Shown here piece by piece: positions 1 to 7,126 of a DNA stretch of 19,430 nucleotides. Numbering within the stretch: the stretch's first letter is position 1; every line of letters begins with the position of its first letter. A program made the translations under genes and the position numbers. The notes beneath the pieces were generated by a model. That model did not search any database. It worked only from the letters and a program-made list of their open reading frames with translations, and had not been told where the DNA came from. The stretch comes from RGIG3009 sp045648765 (lineage in GTDB: Bacteria; Bacillota; Clostridia; Oscillospirales; Acutalibacteraceae), in NCBI GenBank assembly GCA_045648765.1, contig JAZROQ010000053.1:1-19430 (forward strand). Direction: 5' to 3'.

Positions 1-490
1 CTTCGTATTTTTCGCGCATGTCGCGGTAGTCTTTTTCGCTGAGCACTTGTTTGGCTTGTAAGGGCGTATCACCGGGGTCGGTGACAATGTAGGAAGCAAA
101 GTACAAAACTTGTTCCAACAAACGGGGCGACACGTCCAAAAGCAAACCAATGCGGGAGGGGATGCCTTTGAAATACCAAATGTGAGAAACAGGAGCCGCG
201 AGTTCAATGTGGCCCATGCGTTCACGACGAACTTTGGCGCGGGTAACTTCTACGCCGCAGCGGTCACAGACTTTTCCTTTAAAACGGATGCGTTTGTATT
301 TTCCGCAATGGCATTCCCAGTCTTTGGTGGGCCCGAAAATGCGTTCGCAGAACAAACCGTCGCGTTCCGGTTTTAAGGTGCGGTAGTTGATGGTTTCCGG
401 TTTTTTGACCTCACCGTACGACCATTCGCGGATTTGTTCGGGGGATGCAAGACCGATTTTAATTGAATCAAATACATTGAAGTCCATCAT
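1..490 (-). CDS. rpoC: RNA polymerase subunit beta' (N-terminal part, cut by window edge)
   Basis: This is the start of the beta' subunit of RNA polymerase, which carries the catalytic Mg-binding site and DNA clamp. About 163 N-terminal codons are present and the frame runs off the left edge. The protein begins MMDFNVFDSIKIGLASPEQI and contains the beta' N-terminal zinc finger (CHCG, then CDRCG about 12 residues later) followed by the family segment GHIELAAPVSHIWYFKG. Two ATG codons lie in tandem at 490 and 487, so the start is uncertain by one codon. A purine-rich GGAAGGGGG ribosome binding site precedes them. It lies 18 nt after the rpoB stop codon, so the two are surely co-transcribed. Identification rests on directly visible family motifs. 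Confidence 0.97.
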   Translation of the reverse strand, partial: MMDFNVFDSIKIGLASPEQIREWSYGEVKKPETINYRTLKPERDGLFCERIFGPTKDWECHCGKYKRIRFKGKVCDRCGVEVTRAKVRRERMGHIELAAPVSHIWYFKGIPSRIGLLLDVSPRLLEQVLYFASYIVTDPGDTPLQAKQVLSEKDYRDMREKYE

Positions 491-508
491 AACGTTCTGC
501 CCCCTTCC

Positions 509-3500
509 TTAAATTTCGTCGGAATCGTCAAACGATTCCTCGTCAGAGCCGAATAAATCGGCACCAAAATAATCGTCCATTTCCGGTTCTTCTACTTCGT
601 AGCCGGAAAGTTCGCTTTCGTCGGTGACGGTGGTAAAGGCATCGTCATCGGCAGGGTCAACAGCGACCATGGTGAGGTCTTCGTCTTCTTCAAAGGTTTG
701 TTTTAAGTCGATTTCTTCTTTGTCGGCGTTGAGCACTTTGACGTCTAAGCCGAGAGATTGCAATTCTTTAACCAACACTTTGAAGGATTCCGGAACACCG
801 GACTTGGGCACGTTTTGACCTTTGACAATAGCTTCGTACGTTTTGACACGGCCGACCACGTCGTCGGATTTGACGGTGAGGATTTCTTGCAAGGTGTAGG
901 CGGCGCCGTAAGCTTCGAGCGCCCACACTTCCATTTCACCAAAACGTTGACCGCCGAATTGTGCTTTACCGCCGAGCGGTTGTTGCGTAACCAGCGAGTA
1001 CGGACCGGTGGAACGAGCGTGAATCTTATCGCCAACCAAGTGGTGTAATTTGAGGTAGTACATGTAACCGACAGTGACCGGATTATCGAATTGTTCACCG
1101 GTGCGGCCATCGTACAAAATGGTTTTGCCGTTGGGATTTTTGCCGGCTTGTTCGAGCATTTCTTGAATGTCGCTTTCGTGAGCGCCGTCAAAAATCGGAG
1201 TCATTACGTTGATGCCAAGTGCTTTGGCGGCATAGCCCAAGTGCACTTCCAACACCTGACCAATGTTCATACGCGAAGGAACGCCCAACGGGTTAAGAAC
1301 GATATCCAACGGGGTGCCATCCGGCAAGAACGGCATATCTTCGCTGGGGAGAATGCGGGAAACAACACCCTTGTTACCGTGACGACCCGCCATTTTATCG
1401 CCCACGCTGATTTTGCGTTTTTGAGCAATGTAGCAGCGGACAACCATGTTAACGCCGGGGCTGAGTTCGTCGCAGTTTTCGCGAGTGAAGACTTTGACAT
1501 CGACAATGATGCCGTATTCACCGTGCGGTACACGCAACGAGGTGTCGCGAACTTCGCGTGCTTTTTCGCCAAAGATGGCGCGCAACAAGCGTTCTTCTGC
1601 GGTGAGTTCGGTTTCACCCTTCGGAGTGACTTTACCCACCAAGATGTCACCGGAGCGAACTTCCGCACCGATGCGAATGATGCCGCGGTCGTCCAAATCC
1701 TTGAGCGCGTCGTCACCCACGTTGGGAATATCGCGAGTGATTTCTTCCGGCCCTAATTTGGTGTCGCGGGATTCGATTTCGTATTCTTCAATGTGAATGG
1801 AGGTGAAGACATCATCGCGCACGATTTTTTCGTTGATCAAGACGGCGTCTTCGTAGTTGTAACCTTCCCACGTCATAAAGCCGATGAGCGCGTTTTTACC
1901 CAAGGCGATTTCGCCGTTGCAGGTTGCGGGACCGTCGGCAATGACGTCGTGTTCGGCCAAATGTTGACCAAGTTCTACCACGGGGCGTTGGTTAATGCAA
2001 GTGCCTTGGTTGGAACGGGAGAATTTGACCAATTGATAAGTATCGATTTCACCGGTGTCATCGCGGCGGACACACACGCGGTCTGCCGAAACAAACGTGA
2101 CGGTACCGGCGGCTTTGGCAAGCACGCAAACGCCCGAGTCAACACCGGCTTTGTATTCCATACCGGTACCGACCACAGGGGATTCGGTTTTGAGCAGCGG
2201 AACAGCTTGACGTTGCATGTTGGAACCCATCAACGCACGGTTGGCGTCGTCGTTTTCCAAGAACGGGATCATGGCGGTGGCAACCGAAACAACCATTTTC
2301 GGCGAAACGTCCATGTAATCGATCTTATCGCTTTCGATTTCCAAGAACTCGCTGCGGAAACGTGCGTTAACGCGGTTACGAGCAAAGCGACCTTGTTCGT
2401 CGAGCGGTTCGTTAGCTTGGGCGACGATGAAATCGTCTTCCATATCGGCGGGCATGTACACCACTTCGTCGGTGACGATGCCGGTTTCTTTATCTACGCG
2501 GCGGAACGGTGCTTCAATAAAGCCATATTGGTTGATGCGGGCAAAAGTTGCCAAATAAGAGATCAAACCAATGTTGGGACCTTCGGGCGTTTCGATCGGG
2601 CACATACGGCCATAGTGGCTGTAGTGTACGTCACGCACTTCAAAGCCTGCGCGGTCACGCGACAAACCACCGGGGCCCAAAGCGGACAAACGGCGTTTGT
2701 GAGTGAGTTCTGCCAAGGGGTTGTTTTGGTCCATAAACTGCGAAAGCGGAGAAGAACCAAAGAATTCTTTGATAGCGGCAACAACCGGACGGATGTTGAT
2801 GAGCGCTTGGGGAGTAACGGTTTCGAGATCTTGTGCTTGCAAGGTCATACGTTCGCGAATGACGCGTTCCATACGCGAAAAACCAATGCGGAATTGGTTT
2901 TGCAACAATTCGCCCACCGAACGAATGCGGCGGTTGCCCAAGTGGTCGATATCGTCTGTGGTGCCGATGTCGTGGCCCAAGCAGTTGACGTAGTTGATGG
3001 ATGCCAAAATGTCGTCCACAATAATGTGGTTGGGAATCAAATCGGCGGCGCGAGCAACCAACGCTTCGACAAGAGCTTCGTCGGTTTCGGCTTCTTCCAA
3101 GATTTCTTGCAATACCGAAAAACGCACGCGTTCATTGATGACTTTTTTGACTTCTTCGTACACAGCTTCGCTGATGAATTTGGAAATATCCACCATGCCG
3201 TTAGAAATGATTTTCACTTCGCGTTGTTCGCCGTGTTCTTCCACGGTGACGTAGGCAAGAGTGACACCGGCGTTTTCCATTTCCATTGCCAGGTCGCGGC
3301 GGATAACTTCGCCGGCTTCTGCCATGAGTTCGCCTGTGGACGGATTGACCACCGGACGGCTCAAACGGCAACCTGCCAAACGGTTGGAAATGCCGAGTTT
3401 TTTGTTGTATTTGTAACGACCTACGCGCGACAAATCGTAACGGCGGGGGTCAAAGAACAGGTTTTCCAAATGTTGTTGCGAGTTTTCCAGCGTGAGCGGT

Positions 3501-4234
3501 TCACCGGGACGCAGTTTGCGATAGACTTCGAGCAAGGCTTCCTCGGTGTTTTTGGTGGTGTCTTTTTCCAACGTTGCCAAAATGCGTTCGTCTTCGCCAA
3601 AGAAGTCGAGCAATTCGGCATCTGAGCTCAAGCCGAGAGCACGGGCAAACACCGTGATGGGGAGTTTGCGGTTTTTGTCGATGCGAACATAGAACACGTC
3701 GGAAGAATCTGTTTCATATTCCAGCCAAGCGCCGCGGTTGGGGATGACGGTGGACGAGAACAACTTTTTGCCCGTTCCGTCATAGCTGACGCCATAGTAC
3801 ACACCGGGAGAACGCACCAATTGCGAAACAATAACACGTTCGGCGCCGTTGATGACAAAGGTGCCGCTTTCGGTCATTAACGGGAAATCACCCATGAACA
3901 CTTCGGATTCTTTGATTTCACCGGTTTCTTTGTTGATTAAACGGGCGCGAACACGCAAGGGCGCAGCGTAGGTCACGTCGCGTTCTTTGCATTCTTCTAC
4001 CGTGTATTTGGGAGTTTCGTCCAAACGGTAATCCAGAAATTCGAGCGAAAGATTACCCGAATAGTCCGTGATGGCGGTGGTGTCGTTGAAGACATCCTTT
4101 AAGCCTTCCTCCAAAAACCATTGATAGGAATTCTTTTGGATTTCAATGAGGTTGGGCATATCCAAAACTTCATTAATTTTGGAAAAGCTCATACGCGTTG
4201 TTTTGCCTAACTGTACCGGTTTAATATTAACCAT
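509..4234 (-). CDS. rpoB: RNA polymerase subunit beta
   Basis: This is the 1241-residue beta subunit of RNA polymerase, a usual length for Firmicutes without large lineage inserts. The N-terminus MVNIKPVQLGKTTRMSFSKI, the rifampicin-binding region (LSQFMDQNNPLAELTHKRR, then SALGPGGLSRDRAGFEVRD) and the C-terminal block GKAQFGGQRFGEMEVWALEA are all present. Residues equivalent to E. coli D516, H526 and S531 are wild type, so sensitivity to rifamycins is expected. The position equivalent to Q510 is proline. The C-terminus after the conserved core is a long acidic tail of about 85 residues. An AGGAG lies 12 nt before the ATG, slightly far. No ribosomal protein gene lies directly upstream. The gene has its own promoter and leader (separate entries) and is followed by rpoC. 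Confidence 0.98.
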   Translation of the reverse strand: MVNIKPVQLGKTTRMSFSKINEVLDMPNLIEIQKNSYQWFLEEGLKDVFNDTTAITDYSGNLSLEFLDYRLDETPKYTVEECKERDVTYAAPLRVRARLINKETGEIKESEVFMGDFPLMTESGTFVINGAERVIVSQLVRSPGVYYGVSYDGTGKKLFSSTVIPNRGAWLEYETDSSDVFYVRIDKNRKLPITVFARALGLSSDAELLDFFGEDERILATLEKDTTKNTEEALLEVYRKLRPGEPLTLENSQQHLENLFFDPRRYDLSRVGRYKYNKKLGISNRLAGCRLSRPVVNPSTGELMAEAGEVIRRDLAMEMENAGVTLAYVTVEEHGEQREVKIISNGMVDISKFISEAVYEEVKKVINERVRFSVLQEILEEAETDEALVEALVARAADLIPNHIIVDDILASINYVNCLGHDIGTTDDIDHLGNRRIRSVGELLQNQFRIGFSRMERVIRERMTLQAQDLETVTPQALINIRPVVAAIKEFFGSSPLSQFMDQNNPLAELTHKRRLSALGPGGLSRDRAGFEVRDVHYSHYGRMCPIETPEGPNIGLISYLATFARINQYGFIEAPFRRVDKETGIVTDEVVYMPADMEDDFIVAQANEPLDEQGRFARNRVNARFRSEFLEIESDKIDYMDVSPKMVVSVATAMIPFLENDDANRALMGSNMQRQAVPLLKTESPVVGTGMEYKAGVDSGVCVLAKAAGTVTFVSADRVCVRRDDTGEIDTYQLVKFSRSNQGTCINQRPVVELGQHLAEHDVIADGPATCNGEIALGKNALIGFMTWEGYNYEDAVLINEKIVRDDVFTSIHIEEYEIESRDTKLGPEEITRDIPNVGDDALKDLDDRGIIRIGAEVRSGDILVGKVTPKGETELTAEERLLRAIFGEKAREVRDTSLRVPHGEYGIIVDVKVFTRENCDELSPGVNMVVRCYIAQKRKISVGDKMAGRHGNKGVVSRILPSEDMPFLPDGTPLDIVLNPLGVPSRMNIGQVLEVHLGYAAKALGINVMTPIFDGAHESDIQEMLEQAGKNPNGKTILYDGRTGEQFDNPVTVGYMYYLKLHHLVGDKIHARSTGPYSLVTQQPLGGKAQFGGQRFGEMEVWALEAYGAAYTLQEILTVKSDDVVGRVKTYEAIVKGQNVPKSGVPESFKVLVKELQSLGLDVKVLNADKEEIDLKQTFEEDEDLTMVAVDPADDDAFTTVTDESELSGYEVEEPEMDDYFGADLFGSDEESFDDSDEI

Positions 4235-4302
4235 CGGCTTCCATCACTCCTGTTTTTGTAATTTGCCTGCCGCTTCAAAACGGCGGAGGAACAGTTCGTA
4301 AA

Positions 4303-4404
4303 ATCGTGGGTGGCAGCAACCCGCTTTTTGCAAAAAACACTTGCATTTTAGGGCGGCTTATGGTACACTATATTCGGTGTTCGCACTGTTACCCACGATA
4401 GTGC
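4303..4404 (-). promoter_or_regulatory. structured 5' leader of rpoBC
   Basis: Between the rpoB promoter and rpoB lies an untranslated leader of about 170 nt. The 9-mer ATCGTGGGT at 4303-4311 is perfectly complementary to ACCCACGAT at 4391-4399 and could close a domain of about 80 nt. Inside it are further possible stems (CCGC with GCGG; TGCAA with TTGCA). The 5' copy of the long stem also lies in the loop of a perfect 5-bp hairpin (GCACT 4383-4387 with AGTGC 4400-4404), so the two folds exclude each other. This resembles a regulatory switch, but no known leader family was recognised, and the function is inference. Confidence 0.4.
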
Positions 4405-4412
4405 AGTATACT

Positions 4413-4441
4413 ATAATACAGGATTTTGCTGCCGTTGTCAA
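4413..4441 (-). promoter_or_regulatory. sigma-A promoter of rpoBC
   Basis: On the minus strand, TTGACA (4436-4441) is followed after exactly 17 nt by TATTAT (4413-4418). Initiation is expected near 4406, leaving a leader of about 170 nt. It is the only near-consensus promoter in the rpoB upstream gap and makes rpoBC independent of any upstream ribosomal protein genes. Confidence 0.8.
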
Positions 4442-4597
4442 TGTTTTTTTGCAAAATGGCAGATTTTTTTATAACTTTTTTTGGTTTTTCCAAAAACCGG
4501 TCGCCAAAAAGTTTTTCAAGAGGAAAAATCGGGTGGGAAAAGAGCAGGAAACACGTGGCGGAGTTGTCTGTTTTTGAAGAAAGAAGGAACAAAGTAA
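4442..4597 (+). other. AT-rich gap between divergent rpoB and serine hydrolase genes
   Basis: The rest of the 363-bp intergenic gap is T-rich. A possible weak plus-strand promoter for the lipoprotein gene is TTGCAA, a 15-nt spacer and TATAAC near 4452-4478. A short GGTTTTT/AAAAACC inverted repeat sits at about 4483-4499. No open frame with a good ribosome binding site and no RNA family was seen. Confidence 0.35.
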
Positions 4598-5572
4598 ATG
4601 CAAAAAACAAAAACGATAGGGTTTCGAGTAGGCTGTTTGTTGCTGTGCACAGCGCTTTTGTGTACCGGTTGCGGACGTGGCGGCGGAAAAGAAAAAAACA
4701 CCACCACGGCGCCTACCACCACAACGGTGCCGACAACGACCACCACGCGTGTGCCGACTACCACGCAAAAAGCCGAATCGACAACCGACATTTTGGTAAA
4801 CTGCCCCGATGGCAAAACGGCGGATTCCGAATTGGTTTCGCGTATTTCGGGGTTGTGCCGACAATTGGGAACAACGGTTTCTTTATATTATAAGGATTTA
4901 AAGACAGGGTACGCGGTGGAATATCGCGCCGATGCCGACTATCAAACGGCCAGTGTGATTAAAGCACCGTATGTGAAGTATTTGTTGGCTTCGGGCGTGG
5001 ACCGTACTGAAAAAATCAAAAGCAAAACCAAGCAAGGCGGGGCAGGCAAAGTGGACGAGTCGCCCATTGGCACCGAGTTTACGGTAGCCGAGTTGATGGA
5101 ATATGCCATTCGGTATAGCGACAACACCGCTTATTATATGCTCAACGAACGGTTTGGGTTTGATGGGTTTATGCAGTATGCCGAGTCGATCGGCGTGGAG
5201 CTTAGTTTAAAACTGACGTTCCCGCGGCCGCGGTTTGGGTATTTGTCGGCACGGCACGCAGGGCTATATTTTGAAGATATTGCCAAGTATATTGAAACCG
5301 GCAGCCAAGACGCATTGTTGCTCAAAGCGTGGCTGACAGGAACCGAAGAAACGCGGCAGTTCCCCGCGGCGTTCCCGCAATATGCCGTGGCGCACAAATA
5401 TGGTGAGCAAGGCAACCAAGCGTACCACGATGCAGCGATTGTTTATGCCAAACAACCGTATGTGTTGACGATGTTATCGACGTTGCCGCCGTACACGGAG
5501 GAATCGATTGAAACGTTCCACGAAATAGCGCGACTCGTTGATGCGTTGCAAGCGTCGTTTTATAGCAAATAA
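4598..5572 (+). CDS. class A beta-lactamase-like serine hydrolase lipoprotein
   Basis: This 324-residue protein has the layout of a lipid-anchored penicillin-recognising enzyme. Residues 1-25 form a signal peptide ending in LLCTGC, a slightly unusual lipobox with Cys at -3, so Cys25 should be lipidated. Residues 35-60 are a Thr-rich linker (repeated TTT). The catalytic domain carries S119-V-I-K122 (the SxxK motif) and S174-D-N176 (the SDN motif). The third motif appears as K267-Y-G269 instead of KTG. No ExxxN omega-loop motif, which supplies the deacylating Glu166 of true class A beta-lactamases, is visible; the region reads FPRPRFGYLSARHAG. Antibiotic hydrolysis is therefore doubtful, and a cell-wall-related role or inactive homologue is possible. 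AAGGAA lies about 8 nt before the ATG. It is divergent from rpoB and ends at a shared terminator. Confidence 0.8.
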   Translation: MQKTKTIGFRVGCLLLCTALLCTGCGRGGGKEKNTTTAPTTTTVPTTTTTRVPTTTQKAESTTDILVNCPDGKTADSELVSRISGLCRQLGTTVSLYYKDLKTGYAVEYRADADYQTASVIKAPYVKYLLASGVDRTEKIKSKTKQGGAGKVDESPIGTEFTVAELMEYAIRYSDNTAYYMLNERFGFDGFMQYAESIGVELSLKLTFPRPRFGYLSARHAGLYFEDIAKYIETGSQDALLLKAWLTGTEETRQFPAAFPQYAVAHKYGEQGNQAYHDAAIVYAKQPYVLTMLSTLPPYTEESIETFHEIARLVDALQASFYSK

Positions 5573-5579
5573 AAAAATA

Positions 5580-5616
5580 AAAAAGCGAGAAGTTCAACAG
5601 AACTTCTCGCTTTTTG
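5580..5616. terminator. bidirectional terminator between the lipoprotein gene and rpsR
   Basis: A perfect stem (AAAAGCGAGAAGTTC with its complement, loop AACA) is flanked by A-rich DNA on the left and T-rich DNA on the right. It can end transcription of the plus-strand lipoprotein gene and of the minus-strand rpsF-ssb-rpsR operon. Confidence 0.9.
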
Positions 5617-5626
5617 TTTGGATTAA

Positions 5627-5893
5627 TTAGTCGTTGACAAACGGCATCAAAGCAATTTGACGAGCGCGTTTGATGGCAACCGTCAATTCTCTTTGGTGAC
5701 GAGCGCAAGTGCCGGTCACACGGCGGGGGAGAATTTTGGCGCGTTCCGAAACGAAACGGCGCAAACGAGCAACATCTTTATAGTCGATGGTTTCTACACG
5801 GTCTACACAAAAGCTGCAAACTTTGCGGCGACCTTTGCGCATGCCGCCGTGAGGACGATCGAACTTTTCATTTCTTTCCATTTTATCGGACAT
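5627..5893 (-). CDS. rpsR: 30S ribosomal protein bS18
   Basis: This 88-residue basic protein binds the central domain of 16S rRNA as a heterodimer with bS6. The conserved core IDYKDVARLRRFVSERAKILPRRVTG is present. Cys26, Cys29, Cys63 and His66 (CSFC and CARH) indicate the zinc-binding form. The ribosome binding site AGGAGG lies 8 nt before the ATG. It is the last gene of the rpsF-ssb-rpsR operon, 33 nt after ssb. rplI does not follow; the operon ends at the shared terminator. Confidence 0.97.
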   Translation of the reverse strand: MSDKMERNEKFDRPHGGMRKGRRKVCSFCVDRVETIDYKDVARLRRFVSERAKILPRRVTGTCARHQRELTVAIKRARQIALMPFVND

Positions 5894-5926
5894 GAGAAAT
5901 TCCTCCTTTTTTCAGATTGATGATTC

Positions 5927-6370
5927 TCAAAACGGAAGGTCGTCGGCACCGACAATTTCTTCAAAATCCGTAGCAGATGCCGTGGAAAATGCAGGTGCGG
6001 CCTCGTTGTATGTGGGAATCTGGGAATCGGTTTGGGGAGCCGAAGCGCCACCGGACTTGGATTCCGCGAAGAAAGCGTTATCTACCACCACTTCGAAAAC
6101 GGTGCGGTTGGCACCGTTTTTATCGGTGTACGAACGGCTTTGCAACGAACCTTGCAAAGCAATGCGTTGACCTTTTTGGAAATAGCGGCAAATAAACTCG
6201 GCGGTGCCGCGCCATGCGACGCAGTTGATAAAGTCGGTTTGGCGTTCAGCACCCTTGGGTTGGTAGGCACGGTCCACGGCAACCGAGAAACTGGTTACCG
6301 AAACACCGTTTTGCGTGGTTTTTTGTTCGGGGGTTGCGGTTAAGCGACCCAAAAGGCATACGACGTTCAT
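5927..6370 (-). CDS. ssb: single-stranded DNA-binding protein
   Basis: This 147-residue SSB coats single-stranded DNA in replication and repair. An N-terminal OB fold (MNVVCLLGRLTATPE, DFINCVAWRGTAEFICRYF, GQRIALQGSLQSRSYTDKNG) is followed by a low-complexity linker and the acidic tip DDLPF, which recruits partner proteins. It lies 12 nt after rpsF, and its AAGGAGG site overlaps the rpsF stop codon (GTAAGGAGG), suggesting translational coupling. The gene order rpsF-ssb-rpsR is classic for Firmicutes. Confidence 0.97.
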   Translation of the reverse strand: MNVVCLLGRLTATPEQKTTQNGVSVTSFSVAVDRAYQPKGAERQTDFINCVAWRGTAEFICRYFQKGQRIALQGSLQSRSYTDKNGANRTVFEVVVDNAFFAESKSGGASAPQTDSQIPTYNEAAPAFSTASATDFEEIVGADDLPF

Positions 6371-6382
6371 ACGTTTGCCTCC

Positions 6383-6679
6383 TTACTTGTCCTTGCGAAC
6401 AACCATGGAACGCAGCACACCTTCGGTGATTTTGCTGATACGTTCCAGTTCGGCAGGGAACTCAGGCGCACTGACAAAGTTGTACAGCACGTAGTAGCCT
6501 TCGGTTTCGTCGTTGATCGGGTATGCCAAACGGCGTTTGCCCCATTCATCAACTTCACCGATTTCGGCGTTTTGTTCAACCAAGGTCTTGAATTTTTCGA
6601 CCATGGCGGCGACGGCTTCTTCTTCTGCTTTTACGGAGAAGATGAAGACGGCTTCGTAGGAACCTTTTACTGTGGGCAT
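6383..6679 (-). CDS. rpsF: 30S ribosomal protein bS6
   Basis: This 98-residue protein forms the S6:S18 heterodimer on 16S rRNA. Family features are SYEAVFIFSVKAEEE, the segment VDEWGKRRLAYPINDETEGYYVLYNF and the C-terminal helix ITEGVLRSMVVRKD. The ATG at 6679 is chosen because GAGGAGG lies just upstream. The frame stays open further upstream, but that stretch holds the leader and promoter. It is the first gene of the operon. Confidence 0.97.
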   Translation of the reverse strand: MPTVKGSYEAVFIFSVKAEEEAVAAMVEKFKTLVEQNAEIGEVDEWGKRRLAYPINDETEGYYVLYNFVSAPEFPAELERISKITEGVLRSMVVRKDK

Positions 6680-6687
6680 AATTGCAC

Positions 6688-6735
6688 CTCCTCTTGGTCT
6701 TTCGGCCCTCTCGTCCTTGGAGAGAGCAAGGATAG
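6688..6735 (-). promoter_or_regulatory. candidate S6:S18 autoregulatory leader of rpsF
   Basis: The rpsF leader can fold into a hairpin just upstream of the ribosome binding site: CTTG pairs with CAAG outside and CTCTC pairs with GAGAG inside. The unpaired 3' side reads GGGCCGAAAGACC. A hairpin with a conserved CCG on one side just ahead of rpsF is the known form of the S6:S18 leader, where the S6-S18 complex binds its own mRNA. The match was judged by eye only. Confidence 0.45.
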
Positions 6736-6766
6736 AATGAATATTTGCGCATAAAAACGCTGTATT

Positions 6767-6795
6767 ATTATAGCAGTGAAAAAATTGCTCGTCAA
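6767..6795 (-). promoter_or_regulatory. sigma-A promoter of rpsF-ssb-rpsR
   Basis: On the minus strand, TTGACG (6790-6795) is followed after 17 nt by TATAAT (6767-6772), placing initiation near 6760 and giving a leader of about 80 nt before rpsF. It stands back to back with the prfB promoter at 6816-6844. Confidence 0.85.
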
Positions 6796-6815
6796 GACTT
6801 TTTTGAAAAATTTTC

Positions 6816-6844
6816 TTTACAAGCAAGGTTTTGTGTCATATAAT
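6816..6844 (+). promoter_or_regulatory. sigma-A promoter upstream of the inverted-repeat element and prfB
   Basis: TTTACA (6816-6821) is followed after 17 nt by a perfect TATAAT (6839-6844). Initiation is expected around 6851, the first base of the inverted-repeat element. It is the only clear promoter between rpsF and prfB. Confidence 0.8.
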
Positions 6845-6845
6845 A

Positions 6846-6850
6846 ATGGA
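6846..6850 (+). repeat. left copy of 5-bp direct repeat ATGGA
   Basis: ATGGA here recurs at 7127-7131, immediately outside the other end of the inverted-repeat element. This fits a target-site duplication. A chance match of five bases is possible, but its exact position at both ends makes duplication more likely. Confidence 0.65.
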
Positions 6851-6875
6851 TAGGCTGGCGGGAGTCGAGCTCTTT
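6851..6875 (+). repeat. left terminal inverted repeat
   Basis: These 25 bases begin TAGGCTGGCG and end GAGCTCTTT. They pair with 7102-7126. The two deviations, at repeat positions 11 and 19, are G here opposite T in the right arm, so the plus-strand RNA can pair along the whole length. Confidence 0.85.
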
Positions 6876-7101
6876 ACGCCTGCAAAAGAAAATTTTCGGT
6901 GATAGTTTGCCACAAAACTTGAAATACGTTAGTATTCCTTCGCTTTTCGGCTTCCTCTCACACAAAAATTTTTACTTTTGCTGGTCCTAAGAGTTTCTGC
7001 CGCCGGATTTTTTGTGCGGGGAAGTGCGAGTTTGCCGCAAGGCTGTCGCCTTGCAAAAACGAACACAAACCCGCGCGGGTAAAGGCGGCGAGCGAAACCG
7101 C

Positions 7102-7126
7102 AAAGAGTTCGACTCTCGCCAGCCTA
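7102..7126 (+). repeat. right terminal inverted repeat
   Basis: This is the complement of 6851-6875, beginning AAAGAGTTCGACTC and ending GCCAGCCTA. The GAG-TTCGACT-CTC portion resembles a tRNA T-arm, but the rest does not form a tRNA. Confidence 0.85.

Larger units (their letters stand above)
6851..7126 (+). mobile_element. 276-bp MITE-like inverted-repeat element with a structured RNA fold
   Basis: The element begins TAGGCTGGCG and ends CGCCAGCCTA. Its terminal 25 bp are inverted repeats with 23 of 25 matches, and both deviations are G-U pairs in the plus-strand RNA. ATGGA flanks both ends. No open frame of useful length is present, so it would be non-autonomous. The interior has further stems: 6882-6896 with 6965-6981; AATAC/GTATT at 6923-6936; GCCGCC (6999-7004) with GGCGGC (7084-7089); TTTGTG (7011-7016) with CACAAA (7064-7069); GCAAGGC/GCCTTGC at 7037-7054; and ACCCGCGCGGGT at 7069-7080. 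This recalls ERIC- or bcr1-type elements that fold as RNA, but the family was not recognised. A resident ncRNA or leader is the alternative reading. Confidence 0.6.

Noticed and set aside
110..1756. Several plus-strand open frames of 90-220 codons opposite rpoC and rpoB
   Set aside because: They are shadows of highly conserved coding sequence, with no ribosome binding sites or recognisable products.
1793..3625. A 610-codon open frame on the plus strand opposite rpoB
   Set aside because: It lies wholly inside rpoB on the other strand, shows no family motif and has the Phe/His/Val-rich composition expected of the complement of rpoB codons.
7069..7126. tRNA or tmRNA 3' end suggested by GAGTTCGACTCTCGCC
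   Set aside because: The T-arm-like motif lacks a full 5-bp stem, and the partner sequence is a continuous 25-bp inverted repeat instead of a 7-bp acceptor stem. No tag-peptide frame or CCA end is seen.
6851..7126. RNase P, SRP RNA or T-box leader in the prfB upstream element
   Set aside because: None of their signature blocks (T-box AGGGTGG-type sequence, SRP domain IV GGAAG/GCAG loop, RNase P conserved core) is present.
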